DNA from: Stenotrophomonas rhizophila
GTDB lineage: Bacteria; Pseudomonadota; Gammaproteobacteria; Xanthomonadales; Xanthomonadaceae
DNA: 49,936 bases
Reading direction: 5' to 3'
Assembly (NCBI RefSeq): GCF_020857975.1
Contig: NZ_JACWUO010000023.1
Location: forward strand, 1-49,936
Below are positions 6,185 through 15,294 of this stretch, one piece after another. Within the stretch, counting starts at the first letter, position 1. Each line of letters opens with the position of its first letter. A model generated the notes under the pieces. The model saw only the letters and a list, made by a program, of their open reading frames with translations. It made no database searches and had not been told where the DNA came from. The position numbers and the translations under genes are program-made.

Positions 6185-8218
6185 ATGTCGCCAGCCGCCG
6201 AATCCACCGCCTATCCCCATCTGTTCACGCCGCTGGACCTGGGCTTCACCCAGTTGCGCAACCGCATCCTGATGGGCTCGATGCATACCGGGTTGGAAGA
6301 CCGCGCCCGCGATTTCCCGCGGCTGGCCGCCTATTTCGCCGAGCGCGCCGCCGGCGGGGTCGGGCTGATCGTCACCGGCGGTTTCGCGCCGAACGTGGTC
6401 GGCTGGCTCAAGCCGTTCGGCGGCAAGCTGTCCTGGCCCTGGGAAGTGCGCCCGCACCGCCAGCTGACCGCCGCGGTGCACGACAACGGCAGCAAGATCT
6501 GCCTGCAGCTGCTGCACGCCGGCCGCTATGCCTACCACCCCCTGTCGGTGGCCCCGTCCAGACTGAAGGCACCGATCAACCCGTTCACCCCGCGCGCGCT
6601 GTCGGCCAGCGGGGTCGAACGGCATATCGCCGATTACGCGCGCAGCGCGCGGCTGGCCCGCGAAGCCGGCTATGACGGCGTCGAGGTGATGGGCTCGGAA
6701 GGTTATCTGATCAATGAATTCATCGCCCCGCGCAGCAACAAGCGCACCGATCGCTGGGGCGGCGATGCGGCCCAGCGGATGCGCTTTGCGGTGGAGATCG
6801 TGCGCCGCATCCGCGAGGCCTGCGGCCCGGACTTCATCATCATCTACCGGTTGTCGCTGGTGGACCTGGTCGAGGACGGCAGCAACTGGGAGGAAATCGT
6901 GCAGCAGGCCAAGGCGATCGAAGCCGCCGGCGCCACCCTGATCAACTCCGGCATCGGCTGGCATGAAGCACGCATCCCCACCATCGCCACCTCGGTGCCG
7001 CGCGCGGCCTTTGCCGGGGTCACCGCCAAGCTCAAGCCGCACGTCCAGGTGCCGGTGATCGCCACCAACCGGATCAACATGCCCGACGTGGCCGAACGCA
7101 TCCTGGCCGGCGGCGGTGCGGACATGGTGTCGCTGGCGCGGCCGCTGCTGGCCGACCCGGAGTGGGCCAACAAGGCGCGCGCCGGCCGCCCCGAAGCGAT
7201 CAACACCTGCATCGCCTGCAACCAGGCATGCCTGGACCACGTGTTCGAGAACAAGACCGCCAGCTGCCTGGTCAACCCGCGCGCCGTGCACGAGACCGAA
7301 CTGGTCTACCACCCGGCGGCGCTGGCCAAGCGCGTGGCGGTGGTCGGCGCCGGCCCGGCCGGGCTGGCCTGCGCCACCGTCGCCGCCCAGCGCGGCCACC
7401 GGGTCACCCTGTTCGATGCCGGCAGCGAGATCGGCGGCCAGTTCAACGTGGCCAAGCGCATCCCGGGCAAGGAAGAATTCCACGAGACCCTGCGCTACTT
7501 CGGCCACCTGCTGGCGCAGACCGGCGTGGAAGTGCGGCTGGACACGGTGGCCGACGTGGCCAGCCTGGCCGGGTTCGACGAGGTGGTGGTGGCCACCGGC
7601 ATCACCCCGCGCCGGGTCGATTTCCCGGGTGCGGACCACGCCAAGGTGGTCAGCTACCTGGACGTGCTGCTGGGCCGGGTGCAGGTGGGCGACCAGGTCG
7701 CCATCATCGGCGCCGGCGGCATCGGCTTCGACGTAGGCGAGTTCCTGGTCCACGACGGCCCCTCGCCGGCGCTGGACCCGGCGCGCTGGATGGCTGAATG
7801 GGGCGTGGATGCCACCTTCGAAGGCCGTGGCGCGCTGACCAGGGCGGCCCCGGAAGCACCGGCGCGCCAGGTCTGGCTGTTGCAGCGCAGCCCGGGCAAG
7901 CCCGGCGCCCGGCTGGGCAAGACCACCGGCTGGATCCACCGCGCCACGCTCAAGGCCAAGGGCGTGAAAATGCTGGGCGGCGTGGAATACCTGGGCGTGG
8001 ATGATGCCGGCCTGCGCATCCGCATCGACGGCCAGGAACAGACCCTGGCGGTCAGCCACGTGGTGGTCTGCGCCGGCCAGGAACCGCGCCGCGACCTGCA
8101 CGCCGCGCTGCAGGCCGCCGGCATCAACTCGCACCTGATCGGCGGCGCCGACGTGGCCGCCGAGCTGGACGCCAAGCGCGCCATTCACCAGGGCAGCCAC
8201 CTCGCCGCCGACTTCTGA
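6185..8218 (+). CDS. fadH: 2,4-dienoyl-CoA reductase (NADPH)
   Basis: A 677-residue iron-sulfur flavoprotein that reduces 2,4-dienoyl-CoA intermediates so unsaturated fatty acids can enter beta-oxidation. The N-terminal FMN-binding TIM barrel (about residues 10-340) starts LFTPLDLGFTQLRNRILMGS and continues MHTGLED. The [4Fe-4S] cysteines follow the C-x2-C-x3-C-x11-C spacing at 342, 345, 349 and 361. A Rossmann fold (VAVVGAGPAGLACATVAAQR) binds FAD and a second (VAIIGAGGIGFDVGEFLV) binds NADPH. Length and order match Escherichia coli FadH (about 672 residues). Other Old Yellow Enzyme-family reductases share the layout, but the similarity at the N-terminus favours FadH. Confidence 0.93.
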   Translation: MSPAAESTAYPHLFTPLDLGFTQLRNRILMGSMHTGLEDRARDFPRLAAYFAERAAGGVGLIVTGGFAPNVVGWLKPFGGKLSWPWEVRPHRQLTAAVHDNGSKICLQLLHAGRYAYHPLSVAPSRLKAPINPFTPRALSASGVERHIADYARSARLAREAGYDGVEVMGSEGYLINEFIAPRSNKRTDRWGGDAAQRMRFAVEIVRRIREACGPDFIIIYRLSLVDLVEDGSNWEEIVQQAKAIEAAGATLINSGIGWHEARIPTIATSVPRAAFAGVTAKLKPHVQVPVIATNRINMPDVAERILAGGGADMVSLARPLLADPEWANKARAGRPEAINTCIACNQACLDHVFENKTASCLVNPRAVHETELVYHPAALAKRVAVVGAGPAGLACATVAAQRGHRVTLFDAGSEIGGQFNVAKRIPGKEEFHETLRYFGHLLAQTGVEVRLDTVADVASLAGFDEVVVATGITPRRVDFPGADHAKVVSYLDVLLGRVQVGDQVAIIGAGGIGFDVGEFLVHDGPSPALDPARWMAEWGVDATFEGRGALTRAAPEAPARQVWLLQRSPGKPGARLGKTTGWIHRATLKAKGVKMLGGVEYLGVDDAGLRIRIDGQEQTLAVSHVVVCAGQEPRRDLHAALQAAGINSHLIGGADVAAELDAKRAIHQGSHLAADF

Positions 8219-8244
8219 AACAGGTCGATGCCGACCTGAATACG

Positions 8245-8303
8245 GGCCGGGAACCGTGTTCCCGGCCGCGCCCTGAACCTGAATGTCAAGCCTCCAGGTT
8301 CAG
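8245..8303 (+). terminator. Two hairpins after fadH
   Basis: GGCCGGGAA-CCGTG-TTCCCGGCC (8245-8267) and CTGAACCTG with CAGGTTCAG (8273-8303) follow the fadH stop by 26 bases. Neither has a T-run, so termination is only possible. Nothing else is recognised in the 290 bases up to the next gene. Confidence 0.4.
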
Positions 8304-8508
8304 GATGCATTGGGAAATGGCCGCCTATCGTGCGCCAACTTTCCCGCTCACCACCCAGTTCGAGTGAGCGTGCGGACCCCATCTTCAGTTCGGGTCCGCC
8401 CACGGGCGGCCCCGATGGCCGCCTCCCCATGACGCCAAGTCGTACCCTCGCCCCGTCCGGATGATCGGATGGACAGCCAGGTGCGGCCCATACGGAGCAA
8501 GGAGATTT

Positions 8509-8967
8509 ATGAAACTGGCCTGGATTCTCTGGCTGTCCCAGTTGTTGCCGCAGCCTGCCGCCGATTCGCTGTGCCTGAGCACCACGGTCTACCTCGAAGC
8601 GCGTGACCAGACCCTGCGCGGCCAGCAAGCCGTCGCCGAGGTGGCCTTGCGCCGCCTGGACAGCGGGCTGTGGGGCGATTCGATGTGCAAGGTGGTCACC
8701 GCGCGCAAGCAGTTCGCCCCGACCATCGTCGCCCCCGGCACCCAGCTGGGCAATGCCGACGCCTGGCAGGAAGCGATGACCGTGGCCTTCGATGCCGAGC
8801 GCAACTGGGCCCTGCCGGCCGGCGAGCGCAAAGAAATCGTGCCCGGCGCCAGCCACTTCGCCGCGCTGGCCATCGCCAGCCCGAGCTGGCGCAATGCCTA
8901 CCAGGTGGCCACCATCGGCGACCACACCTTCTATCGCGTGCAGAAACTCAAGCCGCGCGCGTCGTAA
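8509..8967 (+). CDS. Cell wall hydrolase, SleB-like (Hydrolase_2 family)
   Basis: A 152-residue protein with a short hydrophobic N-terminus (MKLAWILWLSQLLPQPAAD) that may be a signal peptide. The Hydrolase_2/SleB-like catalytic region begins LCLSTTVYLEARDQTLRGQQ, where the Glu of YLEAR is the conserved acidic residue of this family, followed by AVAEVALRRL and CKVVTARKQFA. Such enzymes cut peptidoglycan glycan strands. AAGGAG lies seven bases before the ATG at 8509, which fixes the start. The C-terminal ASHFAALAIASPSWRNAYQV and HTFYRV are typical. Expected site of action is the periplasm. The biological role here is not known. Confidence 0.88.
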   Translation: MKLAWILWLSQLLPQPAADSLCLSTTVYLEARDQTLRGQQAVAEVALRRLDSGLWGDSMCKVVTARKQFAPTIVAPGTQLGNADAWQEAMTVAFDAERNWALPAGERKEIVPGASHFAALAIASPSWRNAYQVATIGDHTFYRVQKLKPRAS

Positions 8968-9056
8968 CGGTCTGTTACGGCCATACCGTTGAGGATGCGG
9001 GGCCCGCTCTGGAATAGTAGGCGGCTGACCTTCCACCGATCCGCAACGGAGTTCCC

Positions 9057-9668
9057 ATGAAGCTGTACAGCAAGCCCGGAGCCTGCTCCACCGCCGACCA
9101 CATCGCCCTGCAGTGGACCGGCCAGCCGTTCGAGGTGGAACTGCTCGACAAGGACACCCTGAAGGCGCCGGCGTTCCTGGCGATCAACCCGGCCGGCTCG
9201 GTGCCGGCGGTGGTCGACGGCGATTTCACCCTGACCCAGAACGCGGCCATCATGGGCTACATCGCCGACACCTACCCGCAGGCGGGCCTGGCCGGTGACG
9301 GCAGTGCCCGCCAGCGTGCCGAAGCCACCCGCTGGCTGTCCTTCGTCAACTCGGACCTGCACCCGGCGTTCTCGCCGCTGTTCGGGCCGGGCAAGTTCAT
9401 CGGTGACCAGAGCCAGTTCGATGCGGTCCGCGCCGCCGCGCACAAGCGCCTGCGCGGCCTGTTCGAACGCGCCAACGCGCAGCTGGACGGTCGCCAGTGG
9501 CTGGCCGGTTTCCGCAGCTTCGCCGACCCGTACTTCTACATCACCCTGCGCTGGGCGGCCGGGGCCAAGGTCGACCTGGGCGGCCTGGACAACCTGGCCG
9601 CCTACAAGCAGCGCCTGGACGCCGACCCGGGCGTACAGGCAACACTGCAGGCCGAAGGGCTGAGCTGA
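9057..9668 (+). CDS. Glutathione S-transferase, bacterial beta-class
   Basis: A 203-residue cytosolic enzyme that conjugates glutathione to electrophiles. It has the usual two parts: a thioredoxin-like domain (residues 1-78, beginning MKLYSKPGACSTADHIAL, with NPAGSVPAVV containing the cis-proline and LTQNAAIMGYIAD contacting glutathione) and an all-helical domain (WLSFVNSDLHPAF, FADPYFYITLRWA). The Cys in PGACS at residue 10 is the catalytic cysteine position of beta-class enzymes. GGAG precedes the ATG. It is monocistronic and ends in a bidirectional terminator shared with the convergent gene. The physiological substrate is unknown. Confidence 0.95.
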   Translation: MKLYSKPGACSTADHIALQWTGQPFEVELLDKDTLKAPAFLAINPAGSVPAVVDGDFTLTQNAAIMGYIADTYPQAGLAGDGSARQRAEATRWLSFVNSDLHPAFSPLFGPGKFIGDQSQFDAVRAAAHKRLRGLFERANAQLDGRQWLAGFRSFADPYFYITLRWAAGAKVDLGGLDNLAAYKQRLDADPGVQATLQAEGLS

Positions 9669-9699
9669 GCCGGCTGGCGCTGCACAGGCTTATATAAGG

Positions 9700-9726
9700 A
9701 CAACGCCCGGCAGTGCCGGGCGTTGT
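9700..9726. terminator. Bidirectional terminator between gst and SUFU-like gene
   Basis: A perfect 13-base stem, ACAACGCCCGGCA pairing with TGCCGGGCGTTGT, lies between two convergent genes, with T-rich flanks on both strands. Confidence 0.88.
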
Positions 9727-9731
9727 GCGTT

Positions 9732-10793
9732 TCAGCCCAGGGTGCGGATGACCTGGCCCTGGGCATCGCGCAGCTCGGTGGGTTCGACCCGCACCCGCAG
9801 CCAGCCGCCGGGCAGCGGGTAGACACCGCGCTGGGCGCGTAGATGGTCCAGCAGCGCGCGCAGGCTGGCCGGGGCCAACCTGCAGTGCGCCTGCTCCGGC
9901 CCGACCTGCACCGCATCGGCCGCGCCCGTCTCGAAGCGCCAGGCGCGCTCCCGGTCCATCAGGGTCAGCGTGCGCCCGTGGCCCAGGCGCAGCGGCAGCA
10001 GCTCCAGCAGCCCGGGCACCTGCCCGGCCCCCAGCACCAGCTCGACCACGTCCCCGTCCTGCTCCCAGCCCAGGGTCTCGACGAACAGGGTGCCGGTGGT
10101 GGAACCCTCGCGGGCACTGCCGGCCTCCACCTGCGCGGCCAGTGCCGGATCGTCCAGCAGGTCGCCACGCCCCAGGTCGGTGACCCACAGCGGCATGGCC
10201 GGTTCCAGCACCGCCAACACCCCCTGCGTGGACCAGCGCCGCACCGCGGCCATCTCCTGCTCGCCCAGACCGACCACCTGCAGAAAGCGCACCCGGCCGT
10301 TGGCGGTATCGCGCGCGGGCAACTGCGGGTCTTCGACCAGCGCCAGGTGGCGCAGCACGGTGTCGGTCTCCAGCGCGATCGGGCCATTGGCGTCGAGATG
10401 ATGGCCAGCCTCCAGCACGTTGCCGGTGCCGAACACATAGCGCGCCAGGTTCTGCAGCAGGTGCATCGGCCACACCGGCGGCGCATCGTCGGCGCCCTGC
10501 CTCGGCGTGGCGGCCGCGCGGAAGGTCAGCTCGAAGCCATAGCCGCTGTCGGCCGGGTCATCGCTCTGCTTGTCATACAGCTCCGAAAAGCCGTAGGTGA
10601 CGTAATGCCAGTGCGGGCGCGGCGACGGCGCCCAGTACACGCTGATGCCGTCCAGCGGATCCTGCCCGCCCAGCGTGTGCGGAACGGCGGTACCGAAGTG
10701 CTTGGGCGCCTGCCCCGGGTACAGCGCGCCCAGCGCCGCATTGAGGGCATCCCAGCCGGGCGTGCCGGTGTTGCTGCTCGGTGTGTTGTCCAT
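9732..10793 (-). CDS. Suppressor of fused (SUFU) family protein
   Basis: A 353-residue cytosolic protein without signal peptide. The N-terminal region GWDALNAALGALYPGQAPKH with GGQDPLDGISVY, then HWHYVTYGFSELYDK and GYGFELTFR, are the hallmark segments of the SUFU domain (about residues 15-200). These include the WPMHLLQNLARYVF helix and the histidine-containing AGHHLDANGPI. In animals SUFU inhibits Gli transcription factors; bacterial members are often linked with toxin immunity but have no firmly known role. The C-terminal 150 residues look like a second alpha/beta region ending in LRVRVEPTELRDAQGQVI. AGGA precedes the ATG. No toxin gene is seen next to it. Confidence 0.85.
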   Translation of the reverse strand: MDNTPSSNTGTPGWDALNAALGALYPGQAPKHFGTAVPHTLGGQDPLDGISVYWAPSPRPHWHYVTYGFSELYDKQSDDPADSGYGFELTFRAAATPRQGADDAPPVWPMHLLQNLARYVFGTGNVLEAGHHLDANGPIALETDTVLRHLALVEDPQLPARDTANGRVRFLQVVGLGEQEMAAVRRWSTQGVLAVLEPAMPLWVTDLGRGDLLDDPALAAQVEAGSAREGSTTGTLFVETLGWEQDGDVVELVLGAGQVPGLLELLPLRLGHGRTLTLMDRERAWRFETGAADAVQVGPEQAHCRLAPASLRALLDHLRAQRGVYPLPGGWLRVRVEPTELRDAQGQVIRTLG

Positions 10794-10871
10794 CGGTGCG
10801 GTTCCTGGCCTGCGTAGGCGGGCAAGGTAACCCCGCCGGCCGGATCCGGCCAGCCGGGGCGTCGTACCCGC

Positions 10872-11384
10872 TCAGCCGGGCACGGCAACAGGCTGCGGCG
10901 GCGCTTGTACCGCCAACAGCGCATGGGTATCGCTGAGCCAGCGGCTGGCCAATGCCGGGCTGCGCGCCTTGGACACCGCCGTGGCCATGTCCGGCCACAG
11001 CTTCTCCAGCGCACCGGCATCGGTGCAGCGTTCGATCTTCAACTGCAGGAAATAGCCCTTCAGGCCCAGGTGCCTGCGCACCGATTCGCTCATCCAGTCG
11101 TACAGCTGCTTGTACAGCTCCGGGTCCTGTTCGCGGCCGGCGGTCAGCGCGCGTGCCGCCGGTGGCGCCACCGCCCCGCCGATCACCTCGATCAGGCCCA
11201 TCTGCGCCAACTGCGCCAACGCGTCGTCGGGCGCGCGCAGGCCCGGCAACAATGCGGTCAACGCATCGTCATCGCGCTGACCATCGACCATCAGCAGAAT
11301 GGAGCGCAATGCCGGCGGCAGCCGCCGCGCGCGGTCTTCGATTTCCTGACGGCCAGCGGCCGTCTTGGCATGGATATACGCCAT
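10872..11384 (-). CDS. Conserved-looking hypothetical protein
   Basis: A 170-residue soluble protein, not recognised. It starts MAYIHAKTAAGRQEIEDRAR and has a winged-helix-like N-terminal half (LPPALRSILLMVDGQRDDDA, LAQLAQMGLIEV) of the kind seen in response-domain or regulatory proteins. The second half is helical (YKQLYDWMSESVRRHLGLKG, followed by LEKLWPDMATAV). No signal peptide, membrane helix or catalytic motif is visible. GGGGGA lies upstream of the ATG. It is 209 bases downstream of the HlyD-type gene on the same strand, and nothing was seen in that gap. A role in the export cluster is possible but not shown. Confidence 0.8.
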   Translation of the reverse strand: MAYIHAKTAAGRQEIEDRARRLPPALRSILLMVDGQRDDDALTALLPGLRAPDDALAQLAQMGLIEVIGGAVAPPAARALTAGREQDPELYKQLYDWMSESVRRHLGLKGYFLQLKIERCTDAGALEKLWPDMATAVSKARSPALASRWLSDTHALLAVQAPPQPVAVPG

Positions 11385-11593
11385 GTGTTCCCCCTGTCAC
11401 CCGGTGCCTTGCCACACGCGGCAGCGGCGCTTGGCCGTTGCATGCGCGCCCCCTTGCGGCCGCTGCGGGTGCCCGCCCCGGCGCGCGCCGTATCCCCCGG
11501 CGCACCACCCGTATCCCCGCCCCCGACCGCCTCGGCAGCTTACCCCGACACGGCCGGCCCTCGATAATGCGCTGCAGCACGTGCGTGCCATGC

Positions 11594-12838
11594 TCAGCCG
11601 CCCACCTTGCCGGTCACCGAGTACAACGGTTCGAGCAGCCATTCGTACAAACGGCGACGCTCGCCCATGATGTCGGCCTCCAGCCGCATGCCGGGCCGCA
11701 GCGGCTCGGGATGCCCATAGGCGAGGACACTTTGCCGGTCCAGGGCAACCAGCACCCGGTACATCGGCTCCCCCGGCTCCGGCTGGGTGCCGCTGACCGG
11801 TACCGCGCTGCGCGACACCCGAACCACGGTTCCCTGATGGCTGCCAAACTTCTGGTAGGGGTAGGCGTGGTAGCGCAGCAGGACGCGGTCACCGGCCTTC
11901 ACAAAACCGATGGCGGCACTGGGTACCAGCAGTTGTGCGCGCAGGGTGGATCCGTCCGGCAACAGACTGAGGATCGGCTGCCCGGCCTGCACCATCTGCC
12001 CGGCTTCGACCAGACGGCTGGCAACCAGGCCACCGACCGGGGCACGCAGCAGCAGTTCACCATCGGCCTCCATCTGAACGGCTTCCTGGCCGAGCGCAGC
12101 CAGGTCGCGGCTGGACGTGGCCAGGGCGGCCCGCAACTGCTGCGGCACTTCAGCCAGCGCCTGCTCCAACTGTGCCAGGTTGCGGCGCAGGGAAGTCGCC
12201 TGCCGCTGCAGCGCTTGCTGGGCGTTGAGCACGTCCAGCATCGACTGCTCCTGCTGGTTGAGCTGGACCAGGCTGACATAGCGTTGATCAGCGACCTGGC
12301 GATAACGCTGGACGGTCTCGCGGCCGATCCGAACCTGCTCGCTACGCGTCTGGATTTCGCCTTCAATCTGGGTCAATTCCCGACGCAATGCATCACGTTG
12401 CAGTTGCAGGCCCTGCGCCTGGGTCCGCAACTGCATCGCCTGTGCGTCCTGCAGTTCATTGACGCTGGCGATCCGTGCCTGCTGGCCCTCGCGCAGCACG
12501 TTCAGCGCATCGTCGCCCGCTGCCGTAACACGCGGCACGTCGATAAGCAGCAAGGCCGCCTGCCGTTGCACCTGGTCGCCTTCGTCCGCATGCAACATGG
12601 CGACAACGCCGGCGGAAGGCGCCATCACCGTCGACAGCCCCAGATCGGGCACCAGCTCCCCCACCACCCGGGAGCGACGGGTGTACTCACCAAACAACAG
12701 AAATCCCAACACCACCGCCGCCGATACCACGCTGCCCATCGTCAATACCCACAGCCGCACCGGTTGTGCCAGTGAAATACTCCCCAACCAGCTTCCACGC
12801 CTTGCCTCGAGCACCTCCCGACGGAACAGTCCGTTCAT
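11594..12838 (-). CDS. HlyD-family adaptor of the bacteriocin exporter
   Basis: A 414-residue periplasmic adaptor (membrane fusion protein) that links the inner-membrane exporter to an outer-membrane channel. It has a short cytosolic N-terminus, one membrane helix (VLTMGSVVSAAVVLGFLLFG, about residues 32-51), a biotinyl-lipoyl-like half (VMAPSAGVVAMLHADEGDQV) and a long coiled-coil hairpin rich in Gln, Arg and Leu (about 105-260). The second lipoyl half (LLLRAPVGGLVASRLVEAGQ) and a beta-barrel region follow. This is the CvaA/MchE type. The ATG overlaps the end of the C39 transporter gene by four bases (ATGA), so the two are co-translated. No TolC-like gene is in the window. Confidence 0.92.
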   Translation of the reverse strand: MNGLFRREVLEARRGSWLGSISLAQPVRLWVLTMGSVVSAAVVLGFLLFGEYTRRSRVVGELVPDLGLSTVMAPSAGVVAMLHADEGDQVQRQAALLLIDVPRVTAAGDDALNVLREGQQARIASVNELQDAQAMQLRTQAQGLQLQRDALRRELTQIEGEIQTRSEQVRIGRETVQRYRQVADQRYVSLVQLNQQEQSMLDVLNAQQALQRQATSLRRNLAQLEQALAEVPQQLRAALATSSRDLAALGQEAVQMEADGELLLRAPVGGLVASRLVEAGQMVQAGQPILSLLPDGSTLRAQLLVPSAAIGFVKAGDRVLLRYHAYPYQKFGSHQGTVVRVSRSAVPVSGTQPEPGEPMYRVLVALDRQSVLAYGHPEPLRPGMRLEADIMGERRRLYEWLLEPLYSVTGKVGG

Positions 12839-14934
12839 CGCCCAACCCCGCCCTGCGACGGTGCTGACGGACGGAACTCCTGCACGATCGCGCCCGCATG
12901 CATCACCAGCACACGATCGGTGCTGGCGATCGTCTCAGGCCGATGCGCAATGATCACCCGCGTCAGATCCAAGCGGCGCACCGCATCATTGACCAGACGC
13001 TCGCGTTCCACATCCAGGTGACTGGTCGCTTCGTCCAGAAACAGCAGCCGTGGCTGCCGATACAGCGCCCGCGCCAGGATAACCCGTTGCTTCTGGCCAC
13101 CGGACAAGGTTGTGCCCATGTCGCCAATCAAGCTGTTGTACCCCATCGGCATCATGGCGATGTCATCGTGCACCGCAGCCAGTCCAGCTGCCTCCCGCAC
13201 GCGCGCCTCATCCAGACCCTCGTCTTCGAAGGCGATGTTGTCACTGATGCTGCCGGCGAAAAGCTGGTCATCCTGCATCACCACACCAACGACACGCCGG
13301 TAGTGTTCGATACCGATCCTGGACAGCGGCACGCCACCTATCCGTATCTGCCCCTCGGTCAACGGCAACAGTCCGAGCAAACACTTCACCAAGGTGGTCT
13401 TCCCGCAGCCGGAGGCGCCCACGATCGCGACCGCTTCACCCGGTTCGATGGTCAAACTGCAGTTGCGCAGCACCCACGGCTCGCCGGGCGCATAGCGAAA
13501 CCCGGCCCCGTCCATTTCGATGCGAAGATTGGCCGGAACGCCCTCGCTCATCGAGTCGCCGTCCGTCAACTCGGGATCTGCCAGTACGATGTCGGCGAGG
13601 CGTTCGCCGTGCAGGCGCAGCATCCGGAACTCGATCCATTTGTCGATCAGGCCACCAATGCGCAGCGCGAACTGGTCCTTGTAGGCCAGATAGGCGATGA
13701 GCATGCCGACAGAGAACACGTTCTGCATCGCCAAGCCCGCGCCGATCCAGATCACCGCGATGCGCTCGCCGCCGAAAATCAGCTGATTGGCGCTTCCAAA
13801 GGCCAGGCCGAAGCGCGCCAGCCATACATCCCGATTGATCGTCTCGCTCATCAGATTGTAGTAGCGCGAGCGCCGCACGGTCTCACGCCCCGCCACCTTG
13901 ACCGACTGCATGCCGCGAATGGATTCCAGCAGATGGCTTTGTTGGTGGGCTGCAGCAACGAGCTGTCGCTCGGTGCCATTGCGCAGCGAGCCAAAGGCGA
14001 TGGCACGAGCGGCCAGATAGAGCCCCACCGCCAGCAGCGTGACCAGCGCCAGCTTCCAGCTGTAAAGCAGCATCATGCCCAAGGTAATGATCGCCATCAG
14101 CCCATCGATCAACGCCTCAACGAAACTGGTGGTCAACGTGCGCTGGATGGCCTGCACGCTGCCCATCCGCGAGGTGATGTCGCCCAGATGCCGCTTCTGG
14201 AAAAAGTCCAGCGGCAGGCGAACCAGATGGCTGAAGACGTTACCCATCCACTGCAACCCCAATCGGCCGGACAAGTGGATGATGGCCCAACCACGCACCA
14301 GCCCGATTCCCACCTGCAGCAGCAGTGCCAGCGCGAACCCAAGTCCCAGTACGGTCAGAAGATCGCGATCGGCAGCAATCAGTACGTGATCGACAATCCA
14401 TTGCATGAAGAACGGCGCCAACAGCACGAAAACCTGAAGTGCCAGCGACAACAGCAAGATCATGCCAAGCGCACGCCATAGGCCGCTTACCTTGCCGGTC
14501 AACTGCGCAACCGAGATCGCCGGTACCGCCGGGGAGACACGCAGCTCCGCAGTGCGGCTGAGTTCCAGCGCAACACCGGTGAAATGCCGCGAGAACTCGC
14601 TCAACGGCAGCGTACGTTTGCCGATTGCAGGATCAACAACGGTGACGCCGCGTTTGCGTACTCCAGTGAGTACCACGAAGTGATTGAGGTCCCAATGCAG
14701 GATGCACGGCAACTGCAGCTTCCCAAGGTCCTCCAGGTCCAGCCGCAACGGCCGGCACATGAAGCCCATCTTGCCGGCGATATCCAGCAGCTGGGAAAGC
14801 GTTGCGCCCTTCAGGGAAAGCGGATGGAGCCGCCGCATTGCGCGCAGGTCGGTAACACAGCCGTGATGGGTAGCGATCATGGCCAGGCAGGCCAGGCCAC
14901 ATTCCGAGGCTTCCGTCTGGAGGATCGCCTCCAT
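12835..14934 (-). CDS. C39-peptidase ABC exporter of double-glycine peptides
   Basis: A 699-residue PCAT-type transporter that cleaves leader peptides after a double glycine and exports the product. The N-terminal C39 peptidase (about residues 1-135) has Gln6, the catalytic Cys12 in QTEASECGLAC, His85 in LNHFVVL and Asp101 in VVDPAIG. The six-helix transmembrane region spans about 150-440. The ATPase has Walker A GASGCGKTT (about 500), the signature LSGGQKQR (about 608), Walker B LLFLDEATSHLD and the switch His in IIAHRPE. GGGAG before the ATG fixes the start. Likely clients are the bacteriocin at 16196-16405 and the peptide at 19257-19433, both with GG leaders. Closest known examples are CvaB/MchF-type colicin V exporters. 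Confidence 0.95.
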   Translation of the reverse strand: MEAILQTEASECGLACLAMIATHHGCVTDLRAMRRLHPLSLKGATLSQLLDIAGKMGFMCRPLRLDLEDLGKLQLPCILHWDLNHFVVLTGVRKRGVTVVDPAIGKRTLPLSEFSRHFTGVALELSRTAELRVSPAVPAISVAQLTGKVSGLWRALGMILLLSLALQVFVLLAPFFMQWIVDHVLIAADRDLLTVLGLGFALALLLQVGIGLVRGWAIIHLSGRLGLQWMGNVFSHLVRLPLDFFQKRHLGDITSRMGSVQAIQRTLTTSFVEALIDGLMAIITLGMMLLYSWKLALVTLLAVGLYLAARAIAFGSLRNGTERQLVAAAHQQSHLLESIRGMQSVKVAGRETVRRSRYYNLMSETINRDVWLARFGLAFGSANQLIFGGERIAVIWIGAGLAMQNVFSVGMLIAYLAYKDQFALRIGGLIDKWIEFRMLRLHGERLADIVLADPELTDGDSMSEGVPANLRIEMDGAGFRYAPGEPWVLRNCSLTIEPGEAVAIVGASGCGKTTLVKCLLGLLPLTEGQIRIGGVPLSRIGIEHYRRVVGVVMQDDQLFAGSISDNIAFEDEGLDEARVREAAGLAAVHDDIAMMPMGYNSLIGDMGTTLSGGQKQRVILARALYRQPRLLFLDEATSHLDVERERLVNDAVRRLDLTRVIIAHRPETIASTDRVLVMHAGAIVQEFRPSAPSQGGVGR

Positions 14935-15059
14935 GCGCCTTCTCCCGTATGAACCAGCAGCCGCTCATGCACTCTATCTGCGTCGCCACCCACATGGCGG
15001 TCAGTTCAACAAGGCTGATGGAAGCTCAATCCAGATGCCTGTACAAGCACTCGAAAAGA

Positions 15060-15236
15060 TCAATGATCGCCGGTGCTCATCCTTCTCGACACATGGCGGG
15101 AAACGAAGAGCGCGATCAACGTACCAATACCGGTGACCAGCCCGCGCATAAAGATCCCCTCAACGAAGAATCCGCCCACGATAGCCGTAACCGCGCAGAC
15201 AGTTAGTGCCGCAAGCAGCGGTAAAATGTGCCTCAT
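15060..15236 (-). CDS. Small membrane protein, probable bacteriocin immunity protein
   Basis: A 58-residue protein with two membrane helices (LLAALTVCAVTAIVGGFFV and LVTGIGTLIALFV) and a basic tail (SRHVSRRMSTGDH). It can be aligned with the 53-residue product at 16466-16627 through shared P..A.....CA.TA...G.F positions, so the two are paralogues. It starts 58 bases after the decayed precursor at 15295-15509, mirroring the 60-base gap between the intact precursor and its partner. The exporter gene follows 125 bases downstream on the same strand. The ATG at 15236 is preferred; a TTG two codons upstream is possible. Immunity is inferred from size, topology and position only. Confidence 0.65.
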   Translation of the reverse strand: MRHILPLLAALTVCAVTAIVGGFFVEGIFMRGLVTGIGTLIALFVSRHVSRRMSTGDH

Positions 15237-15294
15237 CCACAACCCGCCTATAGGCCGCCCCTGTTAAGGCAAAGGGGAGGCGGCACGGCGTCAG

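Noticed and set aside
6134..8200. Very long open frame on the strand opposite fadH
   Set aside because: It mirrors the GC-rich third codon positions of fadH. Its translation is rich in Gly, Ala, Arg and His with no domain, while the plus strand encodes a complete FadH.
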